NCBI RefSeq assembly: GCF_004340665.1
Contig: NZ_SLWO01000002.1
Span: 601,254 to 665,253 of the forward strand
From: Pedobacter psychrotolerans
Lineage (GTDB): Bacteria; Bacteroidota; Bacteroidia; Sphingobacteriales; Sphingobacteriaceae
Reading direction: 5' to 3'
DNA: 64,000 bases
Shown here: positions 47,571-57,480 of the stretch, piece after piece
How the letters are laid out: each line of letters starts with the position of its first letter
Position numbering within the stretch: position 1 is the stretch's first letter
Made by a program: the position numbers and the translations under genes
The notes under the pieces: model-generated
Told to the model about the DNA's origin: nothing
Databases searched by the model: none
The model's input: only the letters and a program-made list of their open reading frames with translations

Positions 47571-47612
47571 CAAAGATATATGTTTTATATTGTACTATGC
47601 AATACATAGTAC
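47571..47612 (-). promoter_or_regulatory. Promoter and palindromic operator of the PadR-PspC operon
   Basis: On the minus strand: -33 TATTG, 21-nt spacer, -7 TATCTTTG (47571-47578). The perfect inverted repeat GTACTATG-CAATA-CATAGTAC (47592-47612) overlaps the -33 element, 26 bp upstream of the padR-like start codon. Its position suits repressor binding. Confidence 0.75.
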
Positions 47613-47744
47613 TAAAATAAATCGAAATAAAATATCAAAACAATGATAATCAGATATTTAATTTTTATTTTAAATTATGAACTTAGATAATTAAGTGTTC
47701 TTTCTGTGGGATTTATGAAGTTTTGTAACCCTTAAAATCAACGA

Positions 47745-48135
47745 ATCAGCCAACTTACGAAGTCTCAAAGGACAGAAGAGCAGCAGGACTTCGACAGTTT
47801 AAATAGGCATCTAAACTTATGGTTAGACTGACGAAGTTCTCCTTCCCCACAAGTCAACAAAACTTCGTAAGTCAGATCAGCCAACTTGCGAAGTCTCGAA
47901 GGCCATAAGCGCAGCAGGACTTCGCCAGTTTAAGTAGGCATCCAATCTTATGTTTAGACTGACGAAGTTCCCCTTCCTCACAAGCCAACAAAACTTCGTA
48001 AGTCAGATCAGCCAACTTGCGAAGTCTTAAAGGCCAGAAGCGTAGTAGGACTTCGCAAGTTTAAATAGGCATCTAAATTTACTACAAGACTGACGAAGTT
48101 CCCCAACACTCAATCCTACCGAAACTTCGTAAGTC
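47745..48135. repeat. Three tandem units of a 131-bp palindromic repeat
   Basis: Units begin at 47745, 47876 and 48007 ('atcagccaactt'). Each contains CTTGCGAAGTC…GACTTCGC and GACTGACGAAGTT…AACTTCGTAAGTC inverted arms plus an 'aataggcatctaa'-like block. There is no ORF. A short related piece ('aacttcgtaagttgggcaat') occurs at 57308-57327. Confidence 0.92.
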
Positions 48136-48211
48136 GGTTAATTGAAAACAAATGCCTACAACTACGATAGAATTAATATATTTTGATAATTTTGCAACCT
48201 TAACTTGTTTC

Positions 48212-49660
48212 ATGAAAAAATCAATTGCCAGCATTGTTGCTGAAGCAAACCAAAGTGGCGAAGGAACGCTCAAAAGAACTTTAGGTCCTGTTAACCTGAT
48301 CTTAATCGGTGTTGGTTTAACACTGGGAGCAGGCCTGTTCTCTATTACAGGATTGGCTGCAGCCAATCACTCTGGTCCGGCAGTAACCCTTTCATTTATA
48401 ATTGCCGCTTTAGGATGTGGATTTGCTGCACTTTGTTATGCAGAATTTGCTTCCATGATTCCGGTTGCGGGTAGTGCATATACTTACTCGTATGCCACAA
48501 TGGGCGAACTTTTTGCCTGGATCATTGGCTGGGATTTGGTTTTGGAATATTCTGTGGGCTGTGCCACGGTAGCCATTAGTTGGTCTCAATATTTAACTAA
48601 ATTTTTAGGAAGCCTTGGGCTTTTTCTTCCTCCGCAACTTACCCTCTCTCCTTTCGAAACAGCAAAACTGGCTGATGGCTCCACGGTTAACGGGATCATT
48701 AATATTCCTGCGGCACTGGTAGTTGTTTTAATGACTGCGATTTTGATTCGTGGAACCAAAGGATCGGCAATTGTAAATGGCATTATCGTATTTTTAAAAG
48801 TAGGTGTAGTTTTAGTCTTCATTGCTTTGGGTTGGCAATATATTGATCCAGCGAATTATCATCCCTATATCCCTGAAAACACAGGCACTTTCGGACAGTT
48901 CGGCTGGAGCGGTGTGCTACGTGGTGCAGGTTTAGTTTTCTTTGTGTTTATAGGTTTCGATGCTGTTGCGGCATCTGCTCAGGAAACAAAAAATCCTGGG
49001 CGGGATTTACCAATCGGAATCATTGGCTCGCTGGTGGTTTGCACCGTACTTTTTGGTTTATTTGGCCATGTAATGACTGGTTTAGCCAATTACAAAGAGT
49101 TTGCAAATAGTGGTGCTCCTGTTGCAATTGCCATTGAAAAAACACCTTATGCATGGTTGAGTCAAGCCATTATATTAGCCATTTTAATTGGTTATACATC
49201 GGTAATTTTAATAGACTTAATGGCGCAATCAAGAATGTTTTATTCCATTAGTAAAGATGGTTTACTTCCGAAAATGTTTTCTGATGTACATACGAAATTC
49301 AAAACACCTTGGAAATCAAATATCATTCTGTGTATTTTTATTGCACTATTTGCCGCGTTTGTACCCATGAACGTTGTTGGGGAAATGACTAGTATCGGAA
49401 CCTTGTTGGCCTTTTTGATGGTTTGCGTAGGCATCCTGATTTTGAGAAAAACCAATCCAGAAGCTAAACGACCGTTTCGGGTTCCTTTTGTTCCATTAAT
49501 TCCTATTCTTGGAATTTTAACTTGTGTTGCCATGATGGTGTTTCTTCCGTTGGAAACCTGGATAAGGCTGGCCGTTTGGTTGGTTATCGGATTGGCAATC
49601 TATTTCTGGTATGGCAAAAAGAACAGTAAACTTAATATTCATCCTGAAGAAAAAGTATAA
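48212..49660 (+). CDS. APC-family amino acid permease
   Basis: An inner-membrane transporter of 482 residues from the ATG at 48212; the frame extends upstream to ATG 48152 but that part reads repeat DNA. About twelve membrane helices can be traced. Conserved stretches are LILIGVGLTLGAGLFSITG (TM1, with the GxG unwound segment), GCGFAALCYAEFASMIPVAG and SAYTYSYATMGELFAWIIGW, FVFIGFDAVAASAQETKNP and KRPFRVPFVPLIPILG. This is the cationic amino-acid transporter-like (YfnA/CAT) layout. Specificity is not visible. A TAATTTTG -7-like box lies at 48187-48194, 18 bp before the ATG. Confidence 0.94.
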   Translation: MKKSIASIVAEANQSGEGTLKRTLGPVNLILIGVGLTLGAGLFSITGLAAANHSGPAVTLSFIIAALGCGFAALCYAEFASMIPVAGSAYTYSYATMGELFAWIIGWDLVLEYSVGCATVAISWSQYLTKFLGSLGLFLPPQLTLSPFETAKLADGSTVNGIINIPAALVVVLMTAILIRGTKGSAIVNGIIVFLKVGVVLVFIALGWQYIDPANYHPYIPENTGTFGQFGWSGVLRGAGLVFFVFIGFDAVAASAQETKNPGRDLPIGIIGSLVVCTVLFGLFGHVMTGLANYKEFANSGAPVAIAIEKTPYAWLSQAIILAILIGYTSVILIDLMAQSRMFYSISKDGLLPKMFSDVHTKFKTPWKSNIILCIFIALFAAFVPMNVVGEMTSIGTLLAFLMVCVGILILRKTNPEAKRPFRVPFVPLIPILGILTCVAMMVFLPLETWIRLAVWLVIGLAIYFWYGKKNSKLNIHPEEKV

Positions 49661-50006
49661 TGATTGAATCAAAAACTAATCGTTATATGAACGATAATTA
49701 CTAAAATTGGTATTATTACCTTGCATCTTTTTAATCCAGTTGAATAAATCATTACAATACTTTCTCTGAGCATCAAGACAAAAAACACATTTATAAATAC
49801 ACATCGTCTTCCTTTTAAACTACAATTACAAATCTATTACTCACACAATTGATTAGCACTTAGCAGACATATTTTACGGGAACGATTGCATAGTTTTGAG
49901 TCGTATTATAGTTACGAATTGAATTTGGTTGGCTAAATTGTAAGCCAAATAACCAAATATAGTAGTCACACCAAAATGACTATTTTCAACTCTTAACCAA
50001 CTAATC
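49661..50006. other. Intergenic region before the second SusC gene
   Basis: 346 bp of AT-rich DNA with no ORF and no riboswitch or leader peptide that I can recognise. The last 100 bp hold a weak inverted repeat TTGGCT…AGCCAA (about 49930-49950). Confidence 0.4.
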
Positions 50007-53000
50007 ATGAAAAAAACATTACTTTTTTTCGTCATTTCTCTATTGTGCAGCACCATTTTGATGGCCCAAAGCCAAAAAATTTCAGGTAAGGTAGTAGATG
50101 AAAAAGGCGAAACCTTAATCGGTGTATCCGTCAAAGTCAAAGGAGCAGCCATTGGCGGTTCCACAGATGTAAATGGTAACTTTTCCTTCGATGCACCGCC
50201 TAACGCCACATTGGTATTCTCATTCGTAGGTTACAATAACAAAGAAATTATACTGGCCGGACAAAAGACACTTTCTGTCACTTTAACCGAAGCTGCAGGT
50301 CAGTTAAACGAACTGGTAGTGGTAGGTTACGGCACACAAAAGAAATCACAGGTAGCCACTGCGGTTGGTAGTGTTCAAGGAGATGCCATTGCAGAACGGG
50401 GAACGGTAAGCGCTTTACAGGCTGTTCAAGGTCAGGTTGCAGGAGTAGATATTTCTGCAGGCTCAGGCCGTGCCGGAGCAAATTTTAACGTGCAGATCAG
50501 GGGGCAGAATTCTCTTGCAGGTGGCCAGCCACTTTTTGTTGTCGACGGCGTAATTGTTTCAGATATCAATTTTCTTAATCCGCAGGATATTGCCAAAATG
50601 GACGTACTTAAAGATGCGGCATCAACAGCTATTTATGGTTCAAGAGGCTCAAATGGTGTGGTTTTAGTCACCACAAAAAATGGCGCAACAAATAAAAGTA
50701 GTGGCGCAACCATTTCTTATGATGGTTATGTAGGTATCCGTAAAGTAGCCAGAATGCCTGATTTTATGACGGGAGAAGAATGGTGGGAATTCCGCCAAAA
50801 TACCTTCATCTCACCAGAACTCATTGCTGGTAGAACTTTTACCAATACCATTGGAAGTTTAGATAATCCAACTGTACTGCAAACCGTAGCCAACCATGAT
50901 TATACCGACTGGAAAAGCCTGGTGCTACAAGATGGTATTCAGGCCAACCACTGGGTAACGGCATCAGGCCGGAGCAGCAACAATGATATTCAATATTTAA
51001 TTGGCGCAGGGTATCAGAATGAAAAAGGAAACTTTTTACAAGACAATTTAAGTCGATACAACTTTAAAGTAAATGTTGATGGCAAGATTAATAAAAACTT
51101 TTCTGCCGGAATGAGCATCAACTTCTCGTTTACGGACACCGAACGCGGAAGCGATGACGCGGTGAGAAACGGTTTCAATATGGCACCTATTTTTAAGCCT
51201 TACGATGCAAATGGAAACTTGGTATTCAGACCTGGTCAGATTCCTGTTCCCGGATCTACCGTTGTTTCCAGCTTTACCAGTACTGTAAACCCTCTTCTGG
51301 AAATCTCCAATTCGGAGAACAATACCCGAAGACATTTCGGTGTGGGTAATATTTATTTACAATATGCGCCTGCGAGCTGGATTGACGTTCGATCAACCTT
51401 TTCTCCGAGCGTAAACTTTGTAAGAAATGGCAGGTATTGGGGCTCATTAACAGGTGTTGGCGATGGCTTACTTCCTGATGCGCAAAGGGTAAACCAGCAA
51501 ACTCAATCTTACATTTTTGACAATGTGGTAAACATCCGTAAAAAAATAAAGGAGCACAGTTTTGCTTTTACAGGCTTATATAGCATGCAAAAAGATAGAT
51601 TTGAAAGCGACACGACAAAAGTTAATGACCTGCCTTACAACTCATCTTTCTATAATTTAGGCGCATCAAACAACCGGCAGTTATCTTCCAGTAATTTCAA
51701 CCAGTTTTCCATTCTTTCCTTTTTAGCAAGAGTAAATTATTCCTTCAGAGATAAGTATTTTGTAACACTCGCTAACCGATGGGATGGTTCATCTAAACTG
51801 GCTGAAGGCAATAAATGGTCATCCTTTCCATCTGCTGCAATCGCCTGGCAAATATCAAGGGAATCTTTTATGCAAAACGCATCATTTGTGTCTGATTTGA
51901 AACTGCGTTTTAGTGCAGGCGTTGCAGGAAATAACAACAACATCAGGCCATATGAAACACAGATGAACTTGAGTGCACCAACCTATTATGATTTTGGTGG
52001 AACACCTGCCTTGGGTTATTCGCCAAGCAGATTACCCAATTCCTCGTTAACCTGGGAACGTACACGTGAATTTGATTTAGGTGTTGATTTTGGCTTCCTG
52101 AAAAACAGAATTTCTGGCTCCATCGATTTGTATGATAAATTATCTGAAGGTTTATTGCTTAACCGGGATTTACCACTCGAAACCGGGTATTCATCTATCA
52201 AAGATAATATTGGTTCTGTAAGCAATAAGGGGATAGAGGTTTCCTTTAGAACCATTAACATTTCTGCTAAAGATTTTACCTGGTCAACTTCGTTTACTTT
52301 TGCCAGAAACAAAAATGCGATTATAGATTTGCTCAATAAAAAACAAGATTTAGTAGGTAATTCATGGTTTATTGGCCAACCGATCAATGTTAATTATTTA
52401 TATGTCTTCGACGGAATATGGCAGGAAAGTGACCGTGCATTGGCGCTGACTTATGGTCAACTGCCGGGTCAAGCCAGAGTGAAGGATTTAAATAATGATG
52501 GCAAAATCAGCAGCACAAACGACAGGCAAATTATAGGTCAGAAAGATCCAAAATGGACGGGTGGTTTTTCTACACAGTTTACCTATAAAGCTTTTGATTT
52601 ATCAGCTTCGCTCTTCGCTAGACAAGGTATGCAGGTTTACAGTGCTTTCCACAGCATTTTTACCCGTTACAATGACCGCGGAACCAATAAACTTTATAAC
52701 GATTATTACATGCCTGCCAATGCTGTAACGCAGGGAAGAAGCTCAAATACCTACCCTCAGCCAAACAACATCGGTCCTTATTGGGATGGTATTACTGGTG
52801 TTGGTTATTATAAAGATATTTCATTTGTTAAAATACAGAACATTTCACTGGGTTACACCCTCCCGGCCAAGATAATAGAGAAATTAAAGATTAAGAGTTT
52901 ACGCGTATACGCTAATGTTTTAAATCCATTTGTGTGGACAAATTATGATGGATTTGATCCGGAAAGCGCAAGTGGAATTGATTCTTCCGTTACCACAGAA

Positions 53001-53084
53001 CAAACCAATACCACTGTTGGAAACATTAACAATACTGGCCCGAGCACCGTTACTTATCAAATTGGCGTTAACCTGAAATTTTAA
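50007..53084 (+). CDS. SusC/RagA-family TonB-linked outer-membrane transporter
   Basis: 1025 residues, signal peptide to ~20 (STILMAQ). The CarboxypepD_reg-like domain (ISGKVVDEKGETLIGVSVKV) is followed by the SusC box LNELVVVGYGTQKKSQVATA. The plug has VSALQAVQGQVAGVDIS, VQIRGQNSLAGGQPLFVVDG and MDVLKDAASTAIYGSRGSNG. The barrel ends in TYQIGVNLKF. The SusD partner starts 11 bp downstream. No sigma/anti-sigma pair and no glycosidase is adjacent, so the substrate cannot be inferred. Confidence 0.96.
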   Translation: MKKTLLFFVISLLCSTILMAQSQKISGKVVDEKGETLIGVSVKVKGAAIGGSTDVNGNFSFDAPPNATLVFSFVGYNNKEIILAGQKTLSVTLTEAAGQLNELVVVGYGTQKKSQVATAVGSVQGDAIAERGTVSALQAVQGQVAGVDISAGSGRAGANFNVQIRGQNSLAGGQPLFVVDGVIVSDINFLNPQDIAKMDVLKDAASTAIYGSRGSNGVVLVTTKNGATNKSSGATISYDGYVGIRKVARMPDFMTGEEWWEFRQNTFISPELIAGRTFTNTIGSLDNPTVLQTVANHDYTDWKSLVLQDGIQANHWVTASGRSSNNDIQYLIGAGYQNEKGNFLQDNLSRYNFKVNVDGKINKNFSAGMSINFSFTDTERGSDDAVRNGFNMAPIFKPYDANGNLVFRPGQIPVPGSTVVSSFTSTVNPLLEISNSENNTRRHFGVGNIYLQYAPASWIDVRSTFSPSVNFVRNGRYWGSLTGVGDGLLPDAQRVNQQTQSYIFDNVVNIRKKIKEHSFAFTGLYSMQKDRFESDTTKVNDLPYNSSFYNLGASNNRQLSSSNFNQFSILSFLARVNYSFRDKYFVTLANRWDGSSKLAEGNKWSSFPSAAIAWQISRESFMQNASFVSDLKLRFSAGVAGNNNNIRPYETQMNLSAPTYYDFGGTPALGYSPSRLPNSSLTWERTREFDLGVDFGFLKNRISGSIDLYDKLSEGLLLNRDLPLETGYSSIKDNIGSVSNKGIEVSFRTINISAKDFTWSTSFTFARNKNAIIDLLNKKQDLVGNSWFIGQPINVNYLYVFDGIWQESDRALALTYGQLPGQARVKDLNNDGKISSTNDRQIIGQKDPKWTGGFSTQFTYKAFDLSASLFARQGMQVYSAFHSIFTRYNDRGTNKLYNDYYMPANAVTQGRSSNTYPQPNNIGPYWDGITGVGYYKDISFVKIQNISLGYTLPAKIIEKLKIKSLRVYANVLNPFVWTNYDGFDPESASGIDSSVTTEQTNTTVGNINNTGPSTVTYQIGVNLKF

Positions 53085-53095
53085 ATCAAGGTATC

Positions 53096-54754
53096 ATGAA
53101 AAAACAAATCATACTGTCACTTTTAATTCTTGCCAGCTCGTTTACGGGTTGCAAAAAAATTTTAGAAGAAGAAAATAAATCGAATATCGTATCCAATGAA
53201 TATTATGCAACCGCGGAAGGATATGAAAAATTAATTAACGCAACCTATGCCACCCTACGCAAAGTCTATAGTTCACCATATGTGTTTTGCGCAGGAACGG
53301 ATATGTATGTAGAAGGCAGAGATGCACAGCCCGTTGGCATTAGTGAATATCAAAACTTAAACCCCGATAATGCAGAGGTAACGGCATTTTACACCAACAC
53401 CTATTCTTCAATTCAGTTATGTAACACCGCACTTTATTTCAATAGCAATACAGCAGCCAGTGCCAATTTAGCCATTAGAAAAGGTGAAGTAAAATTTATT
53501 CGGGCATACTATTATTTCCTGCTGGTACAATCTTTCGGCGGAGTGAGTTTAGTAACTGATCGCTTTGATACACCAATTGAACAGTTTAAAAGAAACACCG
53601 CACAAGAGACTTATGATTTTATCATTAAGGAAATGAATGAAGCACTTGATTTAGTACCTGAAACCACTACAGATTTTGGGCGTGTAACCAAAAGAGCTGT
53701 TCGACATTATCTGGCAAAAGTATATTTAACCCGGGGATATGAAGCATTTGGATCTGCACAGGATTTTAGTACAGCGGCAACTTTTGCTGATGCCGCAATT
53801 GCCGGAAGGACGTTAACCACTTCTTTTGAAAATTTATTTTTTCCAGGCAATGAAAAAGATCAGGAAATAATCTTTTCAGTTCAGTTTGATGCGACTTCAT
53901 TACCTACGGCTACGACTGGCGGAAATACTCAGGCTGCATTTTTCGGACCCTACCAAGGCGGATCGGGAGGTGCACAAGGCTACCCTTACCGGGCATTCGT
54001 ACTAGTACCCACATTGTACACCTTCAATACTTTCACCGAAAATGATGCACGTTTTGATGCCACATTCATGATTAATCTCTATCAGCGCTATTATGATTAT
54101 TACGATAAAAGCGCAGAAAGAGCAAACTTAAACATCAGGTTTTATTATAAACCCAAATGGGATACCACTACTGATGCAGCCTGGCGTGCAGCAGATCCCA
54201 CACGCAGAGCAACCACTACGATTATACCTTATTCTAATGCATGGCAGGCTTCAAGAAGTACTGTGTTAGACAATGCTACACCTTCTGTTAAAAAGTTTGA
54301 TGATCCAAAATCTCAGTTTGGATCAGCCACCAGCACACGTGATCTGTTTTTGGCTAGGTTAGGTGAAACCTATCTGGTTGCTGCTGAAGCTTACTTTAAG
54401 GCTGGAAATCTGGCATTGGCTACTGATCGGATAAATGAGGTTAGAAGAAGAGCCGCTAAAACGGGCAAAACTGCTGAAATGGCCATCACCGCTGCCAGCG
54501 TAAATATCGATTTCATTTTAGATGAACGCGCCAGAGAAATGGTTGGTGAGTACGAAAGGTGGTTCGATTTAAAGAGAACAGGTACGCTGGTAGAAAGAAC
54601 CAGACTATACAACAGGGATATTAAAACAAACTGGTTTGATAAAGGCATTAATCCATTTTCAGGCGTTGGCGGTCAGTTAAAATTACTTAGGCCAATTCCA
54701 AGTAGGGCTATTGATCTTAATGGCGGACCTTTTGCACAAAATCCGGGTTATTAA
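53096..54754 (+). CDS. SusD/RagB-family nutrient-binding lipoprotein
   Basis: 552 residues with lipobox TGC (LLILASSFTGC). Body motifs: NEYYATAEGYEKLINATYATL, EVKFIRAYYYFLLVQSFGG, RAVRHYLAKVYLTRGYEAFG, LARLGETYLVAAEAYFKAG, ATDRINEVRRRAAKTG and the terminal-domain block ILDERAREMVGEYERWFDLK. These are the classic RagB/SusD (SusD_RagB) features. It forms a two-gene operon with the SusC-like gene and is followed by a strong hairpin. Confidence 0.96.
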   Translation: MKKQIILSLLILASSFTGCKKILEEENKSNIVSNEYYATAEGYEKLINATYATLRKVYSSPYVFCAGTDMYVEGRDAQPVGISEYQNLNPDNAEVTAFYTNTYSSIQLCNTALYFNSNTAASANLAIRKGEVKFIRAYYYFLLVQSFGGVSLVTDRFDTPIEQFKRNTAQETYDFIIKEMNEALDLVPETTTDFGRVTKRAVRHYLAKVYLTRGYEAFGSAQDFSTAATFADAAIAGRTLTTSFENLFFPGNEKDQEIIFSVQFDATSLPTATTGGNTQAAFFGPYQGGSGGAQGYPYRAFVLVPTLYTFNTFTENDARFDATFMINLYQRYYDYYDKSAERANLNIRFYYKPKWDTTTDAAWRAADPTRRATTTIIPYSNAWQASRSTVLDNATPSVKKFDDPKSQFGSATSTRDLFLARLGETYLVAAEAYFKAGNLALATDRINEVRRRAAKTGKTAEMAITAASVNIDFILDERAREMVGEYERWFDLKRTGTLVERTRLYNRDIKTNWFDKGINPFSGVGGQLKLLRPIPSRAIDLNGGPFAQNPGY

Positions 54755-54771
54755 GCCTTAATGATGAGAAT

Positions 54772-54806
54772 AAACATTAATCTGAGCTTGTTTCAGGTTA
54801 ATGTTT
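54772..54806 (+). terminator. Hairpin after the second SusC/SusD operon
   Basis: 14-bp arms AAACATTAATCTGA and TCAGGTTAATGTTT (one G-T pair) with a 7-nt loop. The T-run after it is short. Confidence 0.8.
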
Positions 54807-55036
54807 GTTCATATCATAATTAAATACAACTGGTTCTCATACAACTGAATATAAAACTACAATTGCATCATATGCTATACACTTGTATGTACTCGAAATT
54901 CACAAATATGATACAATAACCTTAATACAAGTGACTTAGTTAACAAAAAAACTTAAGTTATCAACAATTACACCTATTAAGATGTTTTTGGCTTAGGGTT
55001 TGCCTTAAATGATATACCTATTAAAAAACATTTCCA

Positions 55037-55201
55037 ATGATTATTAAATTAGACACCTCCCTTTTCAGGATAGCAAGACCGAAAGCAGAAACGGTTAGAA
55101 AAGTCGCAACACCTTTAACCAGAGCACAATGGATAACAGCAGATCGAATTGTAATGGCTGCAATGTTTATGGCTGTGATTATAGGCGCTATTTTATTCTA
55201 A
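55037..55201 (+). CDS. Small single-pass membrane protein (54 residues)
   Basis: ATG at 55037, TAA at 55199. The basic N-terminal half (LFRIARPKAETVRKVATPLT) is followed by RAQWITADRI and a C-terminal membrane helix (VMAAMFMAVIIGAILF). The clean polar-then-hydrophobic layout, with positive residues before the helix, argues for a real tail-anchored protein. It is below the usual ORF-length cut-off. Function unknown; it stands alone between the SusD gene and the methyltransferase. Confidence 0.6.
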   Translation: MIIKLDTSLFRIARPKAETVRKVATPLTRAQWITADRIVMAAMFMAVIIGAILF

Positions 55202-55391
55202 GTATTGATGATTTTGCTAAATCTTCTAAAGTCATTTTTTTTCACTGTAATGCATGATCATATTATAGTTGGTTTATTCACTAATCGTAACCAGATCAAC
55301 ACAGTAAAATTTCCAGCTGCATAAATTCCATTTGCAATAGTTTTGATCCCTTATCTTTAAGTAACAAATACCTCTTCCACAAAATTGAAGC

Positions 55392-56018
55392 TTATTTTTG
55401 ATAGACAGTTGCAGAAATAAAACCTTTGTAATAAAGTTGCCGTTCCATAGTTTTATATTTTTTTTGTGTAAAATATGGATGCATATCAATGAGTTGATTG
55501 GCCTCCACAATACCAATTAATTTAAAAAACAAATACATCGATTTTAATATCATAGCTTTCCACCATTTCCCTTTATTGGCACTTATCGAAAAATCTACAA
55601 AAAGCCATAGCCCGTTTACCTTCAGGTGTTGGTGCAAATCATTAAAAACTGCTTCTGCCCTATGTCTGGAGAAATTATCAAATAAAAAGGGTGTTAAGAT
55701 CACATCAAATGTTTGTTCTGTTTTAAAATCTTCAATTCCAAGAGGAATAAAATCAACTTTGTTATTTTTAAAATTTCTTGCCTTTGAAAGCTTTATCATT
55801 TTTTCAGAAATCTCTACATAAGTGATTCTTAAACCCGATGAATAAACCTTCGCAATCTCTTCTAAAATCCAGCCCGTGCCACCACCTACAATCAATAGAG
55901 ATGAATTTTCTGGAATAGATTGTAATTGATCGATCTGTGCCTTCACTTGTGATTTAAAAAAAATCAGCCGGCTTAGGAAATCGTAATGGTTGGCTATTTT
56001 ATCGTAATTGTTGATCAA
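55392..56018 (-). CDS. Class I SAM-dependent methyltransferase
   Basis: 208 residues. The Rossmann motif I is LLIVGGGTGWILEEIA (~40-55), followed by YVEISEKMIKLSK (acidic end of strand 2), VDFIPLGIEDF and FDVILTPFLFDNF (motif IV region). The N-terminus NYDKIANHYDFLSRLIF resembles the UbiE/MenG type. The substrate is not determined. The gene lies 47 bp downstream of the UbiA-like membrane protein gene on the same strand, so the pair may act on a lipid or quinone-like compound; that is inference. Confidence 0.88.
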   Translation of the reverse strand: MINNYDKIANHYDFLSRLIFFKSQVKAQIDQLQSIPENSSLLIVGGGTGWILEEIAKVYSSGLRITYVEISEKMIKLSKARNFKNNKVDFIPLGIEDFKTEQTFDVILTPFLFDNFSRHRAEAVFNDLHQHLKVNGLWLFVDFSISANKGKWWKAMILKSMYLFFKLIGIVEANQLIDMHPYFTQKKYKTMERQLYYKGFISATVYQK

Positions 56019-56065
56019 GATAATATTGAATTAAAGATTTTTGCCTTAATACTTTTCTTTTTTAG

Positions 56066-56977
56066 CTATTGAACAAACTGCATTCCTAAAATTCCACATA
56101 ATGCTTTGAAAAAGATCAATCCATCAATTACCATGAGGTAGTACAGTATATTTTTTCTCCTGTGCATGGAATAAGCAATATAAATAGTTAAGACGAATGG
56201 TAAAACATTACAAAAAACTTGTGGCAAACCAAACCCTTTATATTCCGCAAAGATTCCTAAGGAAATAAGTCCGATGATGAGTAAAGGGATTAAAATACTG
56301 AAAATTGTTTTGCGCAATCCATAGCGTACAACGAATGTACGTAGATGACGGTTTGCATCAGTTGGATAATCTTTAATGTCGAAAATAATGGCATTAACTG
56401 TGCAAAACATCCAGTTTTTAATAAAGAGCCACGTCCATAAAACGGAATCGTGATAACCAATTCCAGTTTCAATCTTAAGCATAATTAAAGGCAGTACATT
56501 GGCACAGCAAGCCCAAACGAAACCAATTACAAAGGCTTTTAACCATCCAGTGTTTCGGAGGTTAAATTTGAGGAATGATCTGGGCAACAATCCATAATAC
56601 AATGCCCCGGCAATGATGATGATGGTGATTGCCAGCCAGTACAAAGCTGGAAGATGCAATATCTGTTGGAAATTCTGATACACGAGATTAAGCGCCAGAA
56701 ACACACAAAACACAAACAGTAAAATCTGACTCCAGCCAATCACTTTTTTGTGCTCGAAATACCACTGTGTTCTAGGATTGGTGGCTGAGGGCTGATTCGA
56801 AACTTTGTTATAGGCGTAAGTATAATAAATGGTGGGGGCCAAAAATAGTAGCAAATAATAATTTAAGGAATTGAAAGGTAGCCGAAGTTGATAGGTTGCC
56901 TCGAGCGTTAAAGCCACGGCTAAAATACCAACGAAGTAGTTGCCGAAGAAAACAAACCGAACAATTTTATTTAACAT
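56066..56977 (-). CDS. UbiA-prenyltransferase-like integral membrane protein
   Basis: 303 residues with about eight to nine membrane helices. The second aspartate-rich loop of the UbiA family is recognisable: NAIIFDIKDYPTDANRHLRT, then FVVRYGLRKT. The first motif, usually NDxxDxxxD, is replaced by YAYNKVSNQPS, without aspartates. Metal-diphosphate binding at that site may therefore be impaired, or the protein belongs to a divergent branch. It shares the strand with a methyltransferase gene 47 bp downstream. Confidence 0.7.
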   Translation of the reverse strand: MLNKIVRFVFFGNYFVGILAVALTLEATYQLRLPFNSLNYYLLLFLAPTIYYTYAYNKVSNQPSATNPRTQWYFEHKKVIGWSQILLFVFCVFLALNLVYQNFQQILHLPALYWLAITIIIIAGALYYGLLPRSFLKFNLRNTGWLKAFVIGFVWACCANVLPLIMLKIETGIGYHDSVLWTWLFIKNWMFCTVNAIIFDIKDYPTDANRHLRTFVVRYGLRKTIFSILIPLLIIGLISLGIFAEYKGFGLPQVFCNVLPFVLTIYIAYSMHRRKNILYYLMVIDGLIFFKALCGILGMQFVQ

Positions 56978-57480
56978 TAAAATGCATTATTTTCAATCGC
57001 CAATTTCGGATATAAAATTGAATAAATATTCAGGTAATTAAGATTTGATAAAATAAAATACTGTTTGAAAATATGCTTTGCTTCTTGGTTGTTTAAAGAA
57101 AAAAGCCTACAATATAGAAGGTAGGGTCATTCGGTTGAAAATGGTTCAGACATTAATCGGTTACAGATGCTTCGTACCTCAGCATGACAAAGGGTACTTA
57201 AAGCGATCGCTGTAGCCGACAAGGAGGCACCGGAAGGGAATGCTAAATCTCAAAAACCAAAAAAGCCTCATTAAAACTAAGTCTTAGCAAACCTCCAGGC
57301 CTTGGAAACTTCGTAAGTTGGGCAATTATAAAGTATTTCTTAATCACTACCACACTCCTTTTTTGAATAAAAAGTTAATTTTATCTGCATTTAGCAGTTA
57401 ATAATCATTTTTATAGATGATGTAACATTTATAGTGAAACAAAACATATCTGTTCATGTTAGTATCAAAAATTAAATAAC
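56978..57480. other. Intergenic region with repeat fragments
   Basis: 503 bp with no ORF. It includes 'cttcgtacctcagcatgaca' and 'aacttcgtaagttgggcaat' (57308-57327), fragments of the dispersed repeat families seen elsewhere in the window. Confidence 0.5.

Noticed and set aside
48152..48211. 20-residue N-terminal extension of the amino acid permease
   Set aside because: No homology-like sequence; the -7-like box at 48187-48194 would lie inside it, so the ATG at 48212 is better.
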